From assembly GCA_965261535.1 (NCBI GenBank), contig OZ253469.1, positions 3,348,001-3,412,000 of the forward strand: a stretch of 64,000 nt of DNA, given 5' to 3'. The notes beneath the pieces were generated by a model. It saw nothing but the letters and a program-made list of their open reading frames with translations, made no database searches and was not told the origin of the DNA. A program made the translations under genes and the position numbers. This stretch comes from VXNE01 sp965261535 (GTDB taxonomy: Bacteria > Pseudomonadota > Gammaproteobacteria > Pseudomonadales > Azotimanducaceae). Numbering within the stretch: position 1 is the stretch's first letter; the number at the start of each line of letters is the position of its first letter. Positions 16,572 through 24,834 of the stretch are shown here, piece by piece.

Positions 16572-17447
16572 ATGCATTCGCCGACCGTCGCCCGCGACTC
16601 GACCCAGGACGCGCCGGAGCCATGGGCGCATGTGAATCGCGTTGTGGAGCAGTCGAGTTCTTCGTTTTTTTGGGGCATGCGGGTGCTGCCGGGGGAACGA
16701 CGGCGCGCGATGTATGCGATCTATGCTTTCTGCCGGGAGGTGGACGACGTCGCTGACGAACCGGGAGAGATTGCCGACAAAAGGCGGGCGCTTGCCGGTT
16801 GGCGCGAAGAGATTCGCCGACTGTACGCCGGGCGGCCGACTCGCCCGACGACGCGGGCGCTGTTGGGACCGCTGCAGCGCTTCGACTTGCCGCGAGACGA
16901 ATTCCTCGCCGTCATCGACGGCATGGAGACGGATGCCGCGCCGACCGTCCGGATGCAAACGCTGGATGACTTGCTGAGCTATTGCCGCAAGGTTGCGGGT
17001 GCTGTTGGCATGTTGTCGGTCCATGCCTTCGGGGTGCCCCAGGATCCGGGACCGCGTATCGCCGAGGCGCTTGGGAATGCGTTCCAGTTGACCAACATCT
17101 TGCGCGACCTGAAAGAAGATTCGGCGTTGCAACGCCTCTATGTGCCGCTGGATTTGCTCGGGAAGCGCGACATCGACGCCAAATCCCTCGACGCGGTGTT
17201 CCTGCACCCACGATTTGCAGACGTCTGCGCGGAACTGGCCGAACTCGCGCAGGGCTATTACGGCGAAGCCGACAGACTGATAACGGAGCTCGGATCCCGG
17301 AGGATGCGCCCCGCCGTTGTCATGATGGCGGTGTATCGAGAGACGCTTGAAAAACTGCAGACCCGGGGCTGGAAGCGAATCGATGATCCGGTCGGGCTGA
17401 CGCGCGCTCGAAAGATCTGGCTCGCCCTGCGCCACGGACTGTTCTAG
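16572..17447 (+). CDS. hpnD: presqualene diphosphate synthase HpnD
   Basis: Condenses two farnesyl diphosphates to presqualene diphosphate, 291 residues. The substrate motifs are YAFCREVDDVADEP in the first third and QLTNILRDLKEDSALQRLYVP in the second half, the hallmark of squalene/phytoene synthases. The N-terminal FFWGMRVLPGERRRAMYAI is also typical. It ends in TAG one base before the TTG start of hpnE, so the two are tightly coupled. Confidence 0.95.
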   Translation: MHSPTVARDSTQDAPEPWAHVNRVVEQSSSSFFWGMRVLPGERRRAMYAIYAFCREVDDVADEPGEIADKRRALAGWREEIRRLYAGRPTRPTTRALLGPLQRFDLPRDEFLAVIDGMETDAAPTVRMQTLDDLLSYCRKVAGAVGMLSVHAFGVPQDPGPRIAEALGNAFQLTNILRDLKEDSALQRLYVPLDLLGKRDIDAKSLDAVFLHPRFADVCAELAELAQGYYGEADRLITELGSRRMRPAVVMMAVYRETLEKLQTRGWKRIDDPVGLTRARKIWLALRHGLF

Positions 17448-17448
17448 C

Positions 17449-18753
17449 TTGCCGGCGCCCAGAACACATGTCGTCGGCGCTGGCCTGGCGGGTCTCGCCG
17501 CCGCGGTGGCCCTCGTTCGAGCGGGTCGCGCCGTAACGCTCTTTGAGGCGGGCAGCCAGGCCGGAGGACGCTGCCGGTCGTATATGGACGCCAAGCTCGG
17601 TTGCATGATCGACAACGGCAACCATCTGCTGTTGAGCGGCAACAGGGCCGTGATGCGCTACCTGGAGGAGATCGGCGCCGGCGACGCGCTCGTAGGTCCT
17701 GCTTCGGCGAGTTTTCCGTTCCTCGACCTGCGCTCGGGCCAGCGATGGTGTCTGCGCCCCAATCGCGGGGCGCTGCCCTGGTGGATATTCGACGAGGGGC
17801 GACGCGTGCCCGGTACCAGCGCCTGGAACTACCTTGGGGCGCTGGCGTTCGCTGGCGCCGGGCCGAGCCGCACCGTTCGTGATTTGGTCGACGATGGCGG
17901 CGTACTGTTTGAACGCTTCTGGGAGCCCATGGCCGTCGCGGCATTGAACACGCCAGCGAGGGCGGGAGCGGCGCGTCTATTGTGGCCCGTGTTGCGGGAG
18001 ACCTTCTTCAGGGGTGGAACGGCCTGTCGACCCCGGATAGCCCGAACGGGGCTCTCTGCCGCATTCGTGGATCCCGCCCTGGAATTCCTGCGGCGTCGAG
18101 GCGCAATCGTTCGGTTTGGTCACCGGTTGCGCAGGATGGAGTGTTGGCGGGGCAGGGCAACGGATTTGGAGTTCGGTGCCGAGACGGTCGCAATGGGGCG
18201 GGACGATTCGGTGGTGTTGGCGGTGCCGCCGTCCGCTGCTGCGAGCCTGGTGCCGGGACTGACTGTCCCGGAGCAAGGTCACCCCGTCGTGAACGCGCAC
18301 TTTCGCCTGCCAGCCCCCGCCGAACTACCCGCGGAACTGCCTTTTCTCGGCTTGATCGGAGGCGTGGCGCAATGGCTATTCGTTCGGGGCGACATCGTAT
18401 CGGTGACCGTGAGCGCCGCTGATGCGCTGGCCGCCGAGCCGGCCGAAGCCGTTGCCCGTAAAACCTGGAACGATGTCGCCGAAGCACTCGGTCTTGAGCG
18501 GGATGTGTTGCCGACGTATCGCATTCTCAAGGAAAGGCGCGCCACCTTCGCTCAGACGCCGGAGGAGATGCGCCGACGGCCGTCCGTCCATGGGGGGCGG
18601 GAAGCATTCGCCAACGTGTACCTGGCGGGCGACTGGGTCGATACGGGGTTACCTGCGACGATCGAAGGCGCGGTGCGCTCCGGCCACATGGCCGCCCGCG
18701 CCATCGTCGGCACTAGCCCGCATATCTCACCAAGTCGCTTGTTGCGTCACTGA
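17449..18753 (+). CDS. hpnE: hydroxysqualene dehydroxylase HpnE
   Basis: FAD enzyme that reduces hydroxysqualene to squalene, completing the HpnCDE route. The N-terminal dinucleotide-binding motif is VVGAGLAGLAAAVALV with FEAGSQAGGRCRSY, and the C-terminal FAD motif is VYLAGDWVDTGLPATIEGAV. The start codon is TTG at 17449, directly after the hpnD stop. The last 13 codons run into the left arm of a 22-bp inverted repeat, so the C-terminal tail after AIVGT probably comes from that element. No squalene-hopene cyclase gene lies in the window. Confidence 0.93.
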   Translation: MPAPRTHVVGAGLAGLAAAVALVRAGRAVTLFEAGSQAGGRCRSYMDAKLGCMIDNGNHLLLSGNRAVMRYLEEIGAGDALVGPASASFPFLDLRSGQRWCLRPNRGALPWWIFDEGRRVPGTSAWNYLGALAFAGAGPSRTVRDLVDDGGVLFERFWEPMAVAALNTPARAGAARLLWPVLRETFFRGGTACRPRIARTGLSAAFVDPALEFLRRRGAIVRFGHRLRRMECWRGRATDLEFGAETVAMGRDDSVVLAVPPSAAASLVPGLTVPEQGHPVVNAHFRLPAPAELPAELPFLGLIGGVAQWLFVRGDIVSVTVSAADALAAEPAEAVARKTWNDVAEALGLERDVLPTYRILKERRATFAQTPEEMRRRPSVHGGREAFANVYLAGDWVDTGLPATIEGAVRSGHMAARAIVGTSPHISPSRLLRH

Positions 18754-18961
18754 ATATCATTTGCTTTCAATCAGGTAGTTCCCTTTTTCAAAGTTGTGCC
18801 AGGTACAGACTGCGCTGGCCGCGCCCTCGCTGGTCTTTTTTCCGCGTGCGCGCACGTGCTCACTACACCATAAGGCACGGCTATGCTTCCGCTCGCGAGC
18901 ACGCGCACGCGAAAAAAATCCTGCGCGATCATCGCGGCCCTTGGTGAGATATGCGGGCTAG
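18713..18961. repeat. 249-bp element bounded by perfect 22-bp inverted repeats
   Basis: CTAGCCCGCA...CTCACCAAG at 18713-18734 is the exact reverse complement of 18940-18961. Inside lies a second, imperfect inverted pair, 18836-18861 and 18897-18918, each ending in a run of six or seven T or A bases next to CGCGTGCGCG. The left outer arm is coding in hpnE; the right outer arm begins with the stop codon of the convergent barrel gene. The inner hairpin with T-runs on both strands could terminate transcription from both sides. A MITE-like insertion is the alternative. No gene is seen inside. Confidence 0.75.
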
Positions 18962-20226
18962 AAGGCGTAGGTGAGGTTGAGCCCGATGAAGCTGTCACGC
19001 CGCGTCTCGTAGAGGAGATCCGATACGCCGACGTTGAGGAAGGCGACGGCTTCCATGTTTATGGACCAATTGTCCGAGAGGCGGCGGTTGAATTCGACGG
19101 CCGCGAAACGCGAGCCATGATCCAGATCTTCCAGAACGCTGCCGAGGATTTCGGTGCCCTGGACATCGTTGAATGCAAGGCGGGCGCCCAGGAACACATC
19201 GTTCTGGAACTTGTTCGTGCCGCCCACGCCCCGACCGTCGTAACTCCATTCACCGAGCAGGCTGAGATCCGCATTCGAACCCAGTGCCGCGTAAATTGTG
19301 TACTCGCCGCCGAAAACGAAGGCGGCGTAGTCCTCTTCTTCTCCAATGAGGTTTTTGGCGCCGGCCCGATGGATGGCCTCCAGCTTGACTAGCCACGAGC
19401 CCGTGGTCAACTGGACGTCCAGCCCGAACTGGCGGATCTGGCCGTAGTGGGGCGCCAGAACAAGTTCGCCCGCGGCGTTGGCGGCGGGTAGCATGAAGGG
19501 CTCCCGGCTCGTGCCGTCGAATACGCTCGCGCCGATATCGAAGGGTCCGAAACTATTGCTGTAGCGGGCCGCAAAATCCAGGTGCCATTCCTCGGCCGCG
19601 CTCTCGTAGGTGGTGTGCCCGTCGTCCACGAGAAACGGGAAACGCAGACGGCCGGCGCGCCCGGCGAAGGTGCGCGCCCGGTGAAAGGTCACGCCGAAGA
19701 GTTCCATCGCGCCCCAGTCGCCGGACCAGGTGAGGTGGACCATGGGTTGCCCCAGCCTCGCCTTCTCGTTTGGATGTTCGATCAGGTCAACCTGGTTGAT
19801 GATATCCACCAGGTGGTGCGATTCGGTAACGCCCCAGAACACCTGGTCTACGCCCACTCGCAGTTCCCATTGGTTAGCGCCGATTTCGCCGAATAGCAGC
19901 AGGTAGGCCTCGTGGAGATCGGCGTGGGTACGCTCCGGGTCGGCGGCGTCGTAGCGACAGAACGGCGCGATGGTGAAGCTCCTGCCGGCGGCGTCCTCGA
20001 GAAAGAGTTCCGGCTTGGCTACGAAGCCGTTCGCATGCGAGCGCTGGCCAGGATGCACGGCGGCTACCGGATACCAACGACCATCGATGCCAAGGCTGCC
20101 GGAAAATTCGTGAAAGGCAATCAGGGACTGCGCCCCGGAATCACTTTCGTTCGCCGCCCCGGAAGCGGACACCGCCGTGCTGAATGACAGTACAAGAGCT
20201 GCGGCGGCAGGCGGGATGCACCCCAT
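18958..20226 (-). CDS. outer-membrane beta-barrel protein of an RND/LolA-like operon
   Basis: A 422-residue secreted protein with signal peptide MGCIPPAAAALVLSFSTAVS and a terminal Phe (LNLTYAF), as in outer-membrane barrels. Alternating strands are evident, for example QWELRVGVDQVFWGVTE and GLDVQLTTGSWLVKLEAI. The phrase VDQVFWGVTESHHLVDIIN recalls DUF1302-like barrels found with RND exporters. It is the last gene after the LolA-like and RND genes and probably receives or exposes their cargo at the outer membrane. ATG 20226 is chosen because it opens the signal peptide; the frame is open for 84 more codons upstream. Confidence 0.8.
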   Translation of the reverse strand: MGCIPPAAAALVLSFSTAVSASGAANESDSGAQSLIAFHEFSGSLGIDGRWYPVAAVHPGQRSHANGFVAKPELFLEDAAGRSFTIAPFCRYDAADPERTHADLHEAYLLLFGEIGANQWELRVGVDQVFWGVTESHHLVDIINQVDLIEHPNEKARLGQPMVHLTWSGDWGAMELFGVTFHRARTFAGRAGRLRFPFLVDDGHTTYESAAEEWHLDFAARYSNSFGPFDIGASVFDGTSREPFMLPAANAAGELVLAPHYGQIRQFGLDVQLTTGSWLVKLEAIHRAGAKNLIGEEEDYAAFVFGGEYTIYAALGSNADLSLLGEWSYDGRGVGGTNKFQNDVFLGARLAFNDVQGTEILGSVLEDLDHGSRFAAVEFNRRLSDNWSINMEAVAFLNVGVSDLLYETRRDSFIGLNLTYAF

Positions 20227-20258
20227 GGAGAATGCTCGAACGGGTGTGGGCGCCCCCC

Positions 20259-21098
20259 TCAGCGCACCCGTCTCAGCCCGGTTTGGGTGAAGTCGCCGGC
20301 GTCGAGATCGGTTTGGAACTGGTAGTCGTTCCACGTCAGGACCGTACTCTTGCCAGTGAGGTGGTTGACCATCGTCATCTCCCCGGCGTGCCAGTATTTG
20401 TCCAGGTACAACTCGTAGTTCCCCGAGGTAAGCGTCTTCAGGTGCGCGTTCTTGCGGTCGTAGTACTCCGCTCTCCAAAGGCGGTATTCGTCCTTGTCTT
20501 GCCAGACCAACTGACGGCTATAACCTGACTTCGGGTCCACCGGGAAGCGTTCGGAGACCGTGCATGTCAGCGCGGGCGTTTCCCCGCAGGGTTCATCGCG
20601 CAGGTACCGGTAGGTGAATTTTTCCACCTCCGGGGCGCTCATGTCCTCGTAGGCGAATTCGCTGCCCATGAAGGAACCGGAACGGTTCGACGAGCTAATG
20701 CGCTTAACCCGTTTGAGCGCGGGCAAATAGAGCCATTGTTCGTCCGCATCCTCCTTGTGCGAGTAGATGAGAAACGCGGTTCCCTCGACATCGCGGGGTT
20801 GATCGAAAACGAACATGCTCTTGTCGCCGTCGCCTTCGACCTCCAGCACCCTTACGCGGAGCTCGCGCTGGCTCTCCTGCCCCCGCTTGTTGCGCAGCAC
20901 CATGACCTGGCGCGCCGTGAAGTTGCCGAAACCCGACATGCGCGCGCGGGCTTCGCGCGCGATTTCAATGCCCGCCTCCTCAGCGGCGATATCGTCCGGG
21001 GCTGCCACTACCGGCCCGCTCAGGCAAGTCAGCACGGCCAGGCAGGGTCCGAACAAAAGCAACGCCGATGGGGCACCCCTCGCTGGGAAACAGCTCAT
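20259..21098 (-). CDS. LolA-like outer-membrane lipoprotein-sorting protein (RND-linked)
   Basis: Periplasmic carrier of 279 residues with an N-terminal signal region (ALLLFGPCLAVLTCLSGPVVA). The unclosed-barrel lipid-carrier fold is suggested by successive strands: SMFVFDQPRDVEGTAFLIY, EQWLYLPALKRVKRISS, then GSFMGSEFAYEDMS, a motif shared with the protein at 40816-41574. Such proteins ferry lipids or lipoproteins between membranes. Its ATG overlaps the stop of the RND gene (ATGA), and the barrel gene follows 32 bp later, so the three act together. Cargo is unknown. Confidence 0.83.
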   Translation of the reverse strand: MSCFPARGAPSALLLFGPCLAVLTCLSGPVVAAPDDIAAEEAGIEIAREARARMSGFGNFTARQVMVLRNKRGQESQRELRVRVLEVEGDGDKSMFVFDQPRDVEGTAFLIYSHKEDADEQWLYLPALKRVKRISSSNRSGSFMGSEFAYEDMSAPEVEKFTYRYLRDEPCGETPALTCTVSERFPVDPKSGYSRQLVWQDKDEYRLWRAEYYDRKNAHLKTLTSGNYELYLDKYWHAGEMTMVNHLTGKSTVLTWNDYQFQTDLDAGDFTQTGLRRVR

Positions 21099-23383
21099 GA
21101 TTTTCTCCGATCAACGGCCATCAGCAGCGGCGGAAGGAGCAAGAAGTCGGCGAGTAGCGCGAAGAGGATGGTGCTCGAGACCAGCAGGCCGTTCACCCAA
21201 CTGATCTCGAATCCCGACGAGGCAAACACCAGGAAGCCCGCTGCCAGGACCACGGTTGTCGTTGCTAGCGCAGGGCCCACCGTGCGGAAGGTGGAGCGAA
21301 TGGCTTCGGGTGCTGCGGCGCCTTCAAGGCGCGCCTTGCGATACTTGCTCAGAAAATGAATCGTGTCGTCCACGATGATGCCGAAGGCCATGGCGGTCAC
21401 CACCGAGGCGGAAAGACCCAGATGGCCGACGAGGTAGCCCCACAGACCGAAGGCCATCGCCGCGGGAACGAAGTTGGGCACGAGACTGACGAGACCGAGG
21501 CGCAGGCTTTTCAAAACCAGAATCAAAATGACGGAAATAAGCGCCATGGCTATGATCGTGCCACGCAACATGCTGATTATATTTCGTTGGGAGAGGTGAG
21601 CGAAAATGATGCTCACACCCGATGCCGGGGCGCCGACATCGGCCGCGTTGTCACGGAGCCAGACCTGCGCCCGGTCATCCAGCTCGCGCTGCTCCAGCGA
21701 CGTCAAGCTGCCCAGCACAACCGTCATGCGCGTTGCCGCCTTGGCGATGTCGATACGGTCGTTGAGGTCGCTGCCGAACGGGAGGGACAGTTCGTAGAGC
21801 AGTAAGTACTGCGCCGCGAGTGCCGAACTGTCGGGCAATCGATAGTACGCTTGGTCGTCGCCGTGCATGTTCTTGTTCAGGCGCTTCATGATGTCGGGGA
21901 ATGCCTGAACATGGGTGACTTCAGGTTGCGCCCGATACCATTCGGCAAAGGCGTTGACCTTGCGCAGATATTCTGGATCGGTGATACCTCCCTCGCGCTC
22001 CGCGTTCAGTGAATACTCCAGCGTCTCCATGCCGGTCAGGTTCTCGATGACGAAGTCCGTATCGCGCCGGAACTCGTAACGCTCATCGAGATATTGCGTC
22101 CAGTTGTCGGTCAATTCATTGCGGGGGATGCCCAGGACCAGAGTGATCGCCAGAAGCGTGAAGAACCAGAGCAGGAATGTGCGGCGCGCGATGACGAAGT
22201 CGCTGAGCCGGTCGAAGAAACCGCGCCGCTCAGCGCTGGCGGGACGCGCGCGCAGTGGGAGCACCGAGAGCAGCGCCGGCAGGAGCGTCATGGAATAGAC
22301 GAAGGCGCACAGCACGCCAAACGCCACGAGATTGCCGAGGATATGGAAAGAGGGCGAATCGGAGGCGTTCAGGCTGAGGAACCCGATCATGGTTGTAACC
22401 GTCGTCAGAAATACCGGGTAGGTATTTCTGCGCAGCGATTCGGCAATCGCCTCATTTCTGTTCAGGCCCTCGCCCATGCATACCAAAGTAGCCGTGATGA
22501 TGTGGACGGAATGCGCGACGGCGATTGTCATGACGATGATCGGTACGCCGGAATTGGCGGGGTTGAATACCGCGCCGACCCAGCCGGCGAGCCCCACGGT
22601 CGTGTTGATGACGAACACGAGCACGATAATGTTGGCCAGGGTGCCGAGTGTGGAGCGCAGCAGAATCGCGGTCATGACAGCAATGATGAGGAACGTGATC
22701 GGTGTAAGGTTCCCGAGATCGTCCTCCGTAGCGTCGGCGAAAGCGCGTCGCATGACGATATCGCCGGTCAGGTAGTAGCCGACGTCCGGGTGGGCCGCGC
22801 GGGCTTCATCCAGGACAGTGTTGAGGTAGTCGTTCAATTCGGCCACTGCGGCGTCGGATTCTTCCGGCAGGGCGAAGTTGATCGCCAATCCCCCCACGCG
22901 TCCATCGTGGGAGACCAGACGCCCGGCGATTTCCACCGCGTTCAACGCAACGCCTTCGATTCGCGTCAGGTCTGCATCGGTCAGCGACCCGGCGTCTTCG
23001 ACAAGCGGCGCGACGACCAGATCGTCTCCGAACGCCTCGCTGTGGTTGTAGTTGGTGAGGGAGTCGACTCTGGTGGAGTGGGGGGCGCGCCATGCCGCTT
23101 CGCTCAGTTCCTCAATCGCGCCAAGCGTCTCCCGGGTGAACACCGAACCCTCCCGGGGCGCAACGGCGATCAGTGCCGCATAGGAGACGGAGTACGTGTT
23201 CTCCAACTCGTCGAGTAGGGCGAGTTGAGGGTCGTTTTCGCTGAACAGGCTGCGATAGTCGTTGGTAACGCCGATGAAGCGGGCACCGGTCGTCATTAAC
23301 AGCATGAGGGCAGTTGCCAGCGCAATGACCAGCCACCGCAAACGCGGAATGGCAGCGACGTAGCGGTCCAATATTTCGGTCAT
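21095..23383 (-). CDS. RND/MMPL-family exporter
   Basis: Inner-membrane proton-driven exporter of 762 residues in the COG1033 group. The duplicated layout is clear: one N-terminal helix, a large periplasmic domain (about residues 35-200), a six-helix block beginning LTPITFLIIAVMTAILL with the motif IVMTIAVAHSVHIITATL, then a second periplasmic domain and a second helical block with SVVTAMAFGIIVDDTIHFLS, where Asp-Asp is the usual proton-relay site. Relatives export lipids, hopanoids among them (HpnN). It is the first gene of the RND-LolA-barrel operon and converges on hpnCDE. Confidence 0.9.
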   Translation of the reverse strand: MTEILDRYVAAIPRLRWLVIALATALMLLMTTGARFIGVTNDYRSLFSENDPQLALLDELENTYSVSYAALIAVAPREGSVFTRETLGAIEELSEAAWRAPHSTRVDSLTNYNHSEAFGDDLVVAPLVEDAGSLTDADLTRIEGVALNAVEIAGRLVSHDGRVGGLAINFALPEESDAAVAELNDYLNTVLDEARAAHPDVGYYLTGDIVMRRAFADATEDDLGNLTPITFLIIAVMTAILLRSTLGTLANIIVLVFVINTTVGLAGWVGAVFNPANSGVPIIVMTIAVAHSVHIITATLVCMGEGLNRNEAIAESLRRNTYPVFLTTVTTMIGFLSLNASDSPSFHILGNLVAFGVLCAFVYSMTLLPALLSVLPLRARPASAERRGFFDRLSDFVIARRTFLLWFFTLLAITLVLGIPRNELTDNWTQYLDERYEFRRDTDFVIENLTGMETLEYSLNAEREGGITDPEYLRKVNAFAEWYRAQPEVTHVQAFPDIMKRLNKNMHGDDQAYYRLPDSSALAAQYLLLYELSLPFGSDLNDRIDIAKAATRMTVVLGSLTSLEQRELDDRAQVWLRDNAADVGAPASGVSIIFAHLSQRNIISMLRGTIIAMALISVILILVLKSLRLGLVSLVPNFVPAAMAFGLWGYLVGHLGLSASVVTAMAFGIIVDDTIHFLSKYRKARLEGAAAPEAIRSTFRTVGPALATTTVVLAAGFLVFASSGFEISWVNGLLVSSTILFALLADFLLLPPLLMAVDRRKS

Positions 23384-23571
23384 CGGGTCGATCCCGATTG
23401 GCTGGGGTCGGCGTGGGGTTCAACGCGGCGAGAAGAACATGCTATCCGGGTGGCCACCTGCGGATGGCTTGGTTCCCTCTGGCAGCATGCCGGCTTCCGA
23501 TCACCAAAAGGAAGCGGTTGTTGCGTGGAGCCGGTTGCGCCGGGGGCGCGACCCTCTTCACCGTTCACCGC

Positions 23572-24726
23572 TCACCATTCGATTGATTTCGATGTGTGGA
23601 CGTGACTGGGCATCTTGTAGCTTAGCCCGTGATCGTCGTACACGGAGATTTGGAGAAGCTGCGTAAAATTTTCTGATCTGACCAACTGCGTGCTCTTGAT
23701 CAGTCGCAATAGGCGTTGTTTCATCCGAAAAGCGGTGAGTGTTCCCAAGGTAGAACTCTTTGGAAACTCGAATCGATCAGCCAGTTTGTTGCCTATGAGC
23801 GCTCGCGAAAGGCGGTAGGCCAGGTGTACTAGCTTTTCCTGCTCAGTTGAGTCTGTTATATCCGCAACTGTGGGAATGGCCTGAATCAACATATTCGCCA
23901 CGGTTATAGAATCGTCGTCGGCGGATGGCTCGCACAAATAGCTGATCTTGTAAATTTTCTCTGCGTCCGAGGCGTCGGTATAGAGAATGGTCTCAGGTAT
24001 TCCCATGAGATAGCCGGTATAGCGCCAAACGGCGAGAACGCTCTCTCTTTCTTCCTTGGTAAAGGATGCACCCACCGTCAATGAGTATTCCAGCAGGCGC
24101 TTGGAAAAGACGGAAATGGCGAAACCCAGGTGCGCCGCGCTTACGGGTGTGCCCCAGGCCTCGTAGTCCCAATCGTCGGAGTTGGCCATCAGGGTCCTGA
24201 TTCGCGCATGGATAAAGCGAATGCGCATGGACAACTTCCATCCATCGGCACTTGGCTGCAAGCCACCGGGATAAAATATTTCCATCATGTGGCGGTTATT
24301 CTGCTGCAGGCGTCTTTTTGTCGAGGCCACTCGCCCGGTAATTTTGAAAGACTTGGCGATAAGGGTCGAAAAGCCTTCCACGAGCACACCCGTAACGAAG
24401 GCGACAAGCATGAGATCGACGTTTGCGTGGAAGGCGCGAATACCGGGACGAAACGCTTCGAAGTCAAGCCAGGGAGGATCTTCGAGGTCCCCGAAAAAGT
24501 CGCGCAGAACCTGCGGGGCTTGGGCCAGGATCTCGTCCCGCTGCTCTATGCCGCCCTCGATGAACCGGTGCAGATCGCCCGGAGGCAGCGAGGAAAGTTC
24601 CTCCATCACCGGGTCGAGTACGGCATCGCCCATGGTGGTGTGTTTGATGTAGTTGTCGGCTAGTGCCTGATCTTCGAGCCGGGCTTTCGCGTAGCCGTCG
24701 GTGTATGCCGATGGGGTCTCTAGCAT
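23572..24726 (-). CDS. DUF2236/MpaB-family putative oxygenase
   Basis: Helical haem-type oxygenase family that includes rubber oxygenase Lcp and fungal MpaB; reactions of most bacterial members are unknown. From ATG 24726 the protein is 384 residues. Family features seen are FHANVDLMLVAFVTGVLVEG, the RIRFIHARIRTLM stretch and WGTPVSAAHLGFAISVFS followed by YTGYLMGIPETIL. A GTG at 24801 would add 25 residues but lacks a ribosome site. It is the gene nearest the leader-distal end of the CRISPR array and has no evident link to it. Confidence 0.82.
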   Translation of the reverse strand: MLETPSAYTDGYAKARLEDQALADNYIKHTTMGDAVLDPVMEELSSLPPGDLHRFIEGGIEQRDEILAQAPQVLRDFFGDLEDPPWLDFEAFRPGIRAFHANVDLMLVAFVTGVLVEGFSTLIAKSFKITGRVASTKRRLQQNNRHMMEIFYPGGLQPSADGWKLSMRIRFIHARIRTLMANSDDWDYEAWGTPVSAAHLGFAISVFSKRLLEYSLTVGASFTKEERESVLAVWRYTGYLMGIPETILYTDASDAEKIYKISYLCEPSADDDSITVANMLIQAIPTVADITDSTEQEKLVHLAYRLSRALIGNKLADRFEFPKSSTLGTLTAFRMKQRLLRLIKSTQLVRSENFTQLLQISVYDDHGLSYKMPSHVHTSKSIEW

Positions 24727-24834
24727 GTTCGAGTATCCCGAAGATCCGCCCAACCCTATCTTGTACCATGCGGAAAATTGTGCGGCAAGCGCGCCGCTCA
24801 CGCGTCGCGGCCGCGCACTTGTCGCCGCTGCTCC

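Noticed and set aside
21058..21098. Possible fourth copy of the dispersed repeat at the start of the LolA-like gene
   Set aside because: Only about 20 bases (GCGAGGGGTGCCCC region) resemble the core, and the rest diverges, so common ancestry is not supported.
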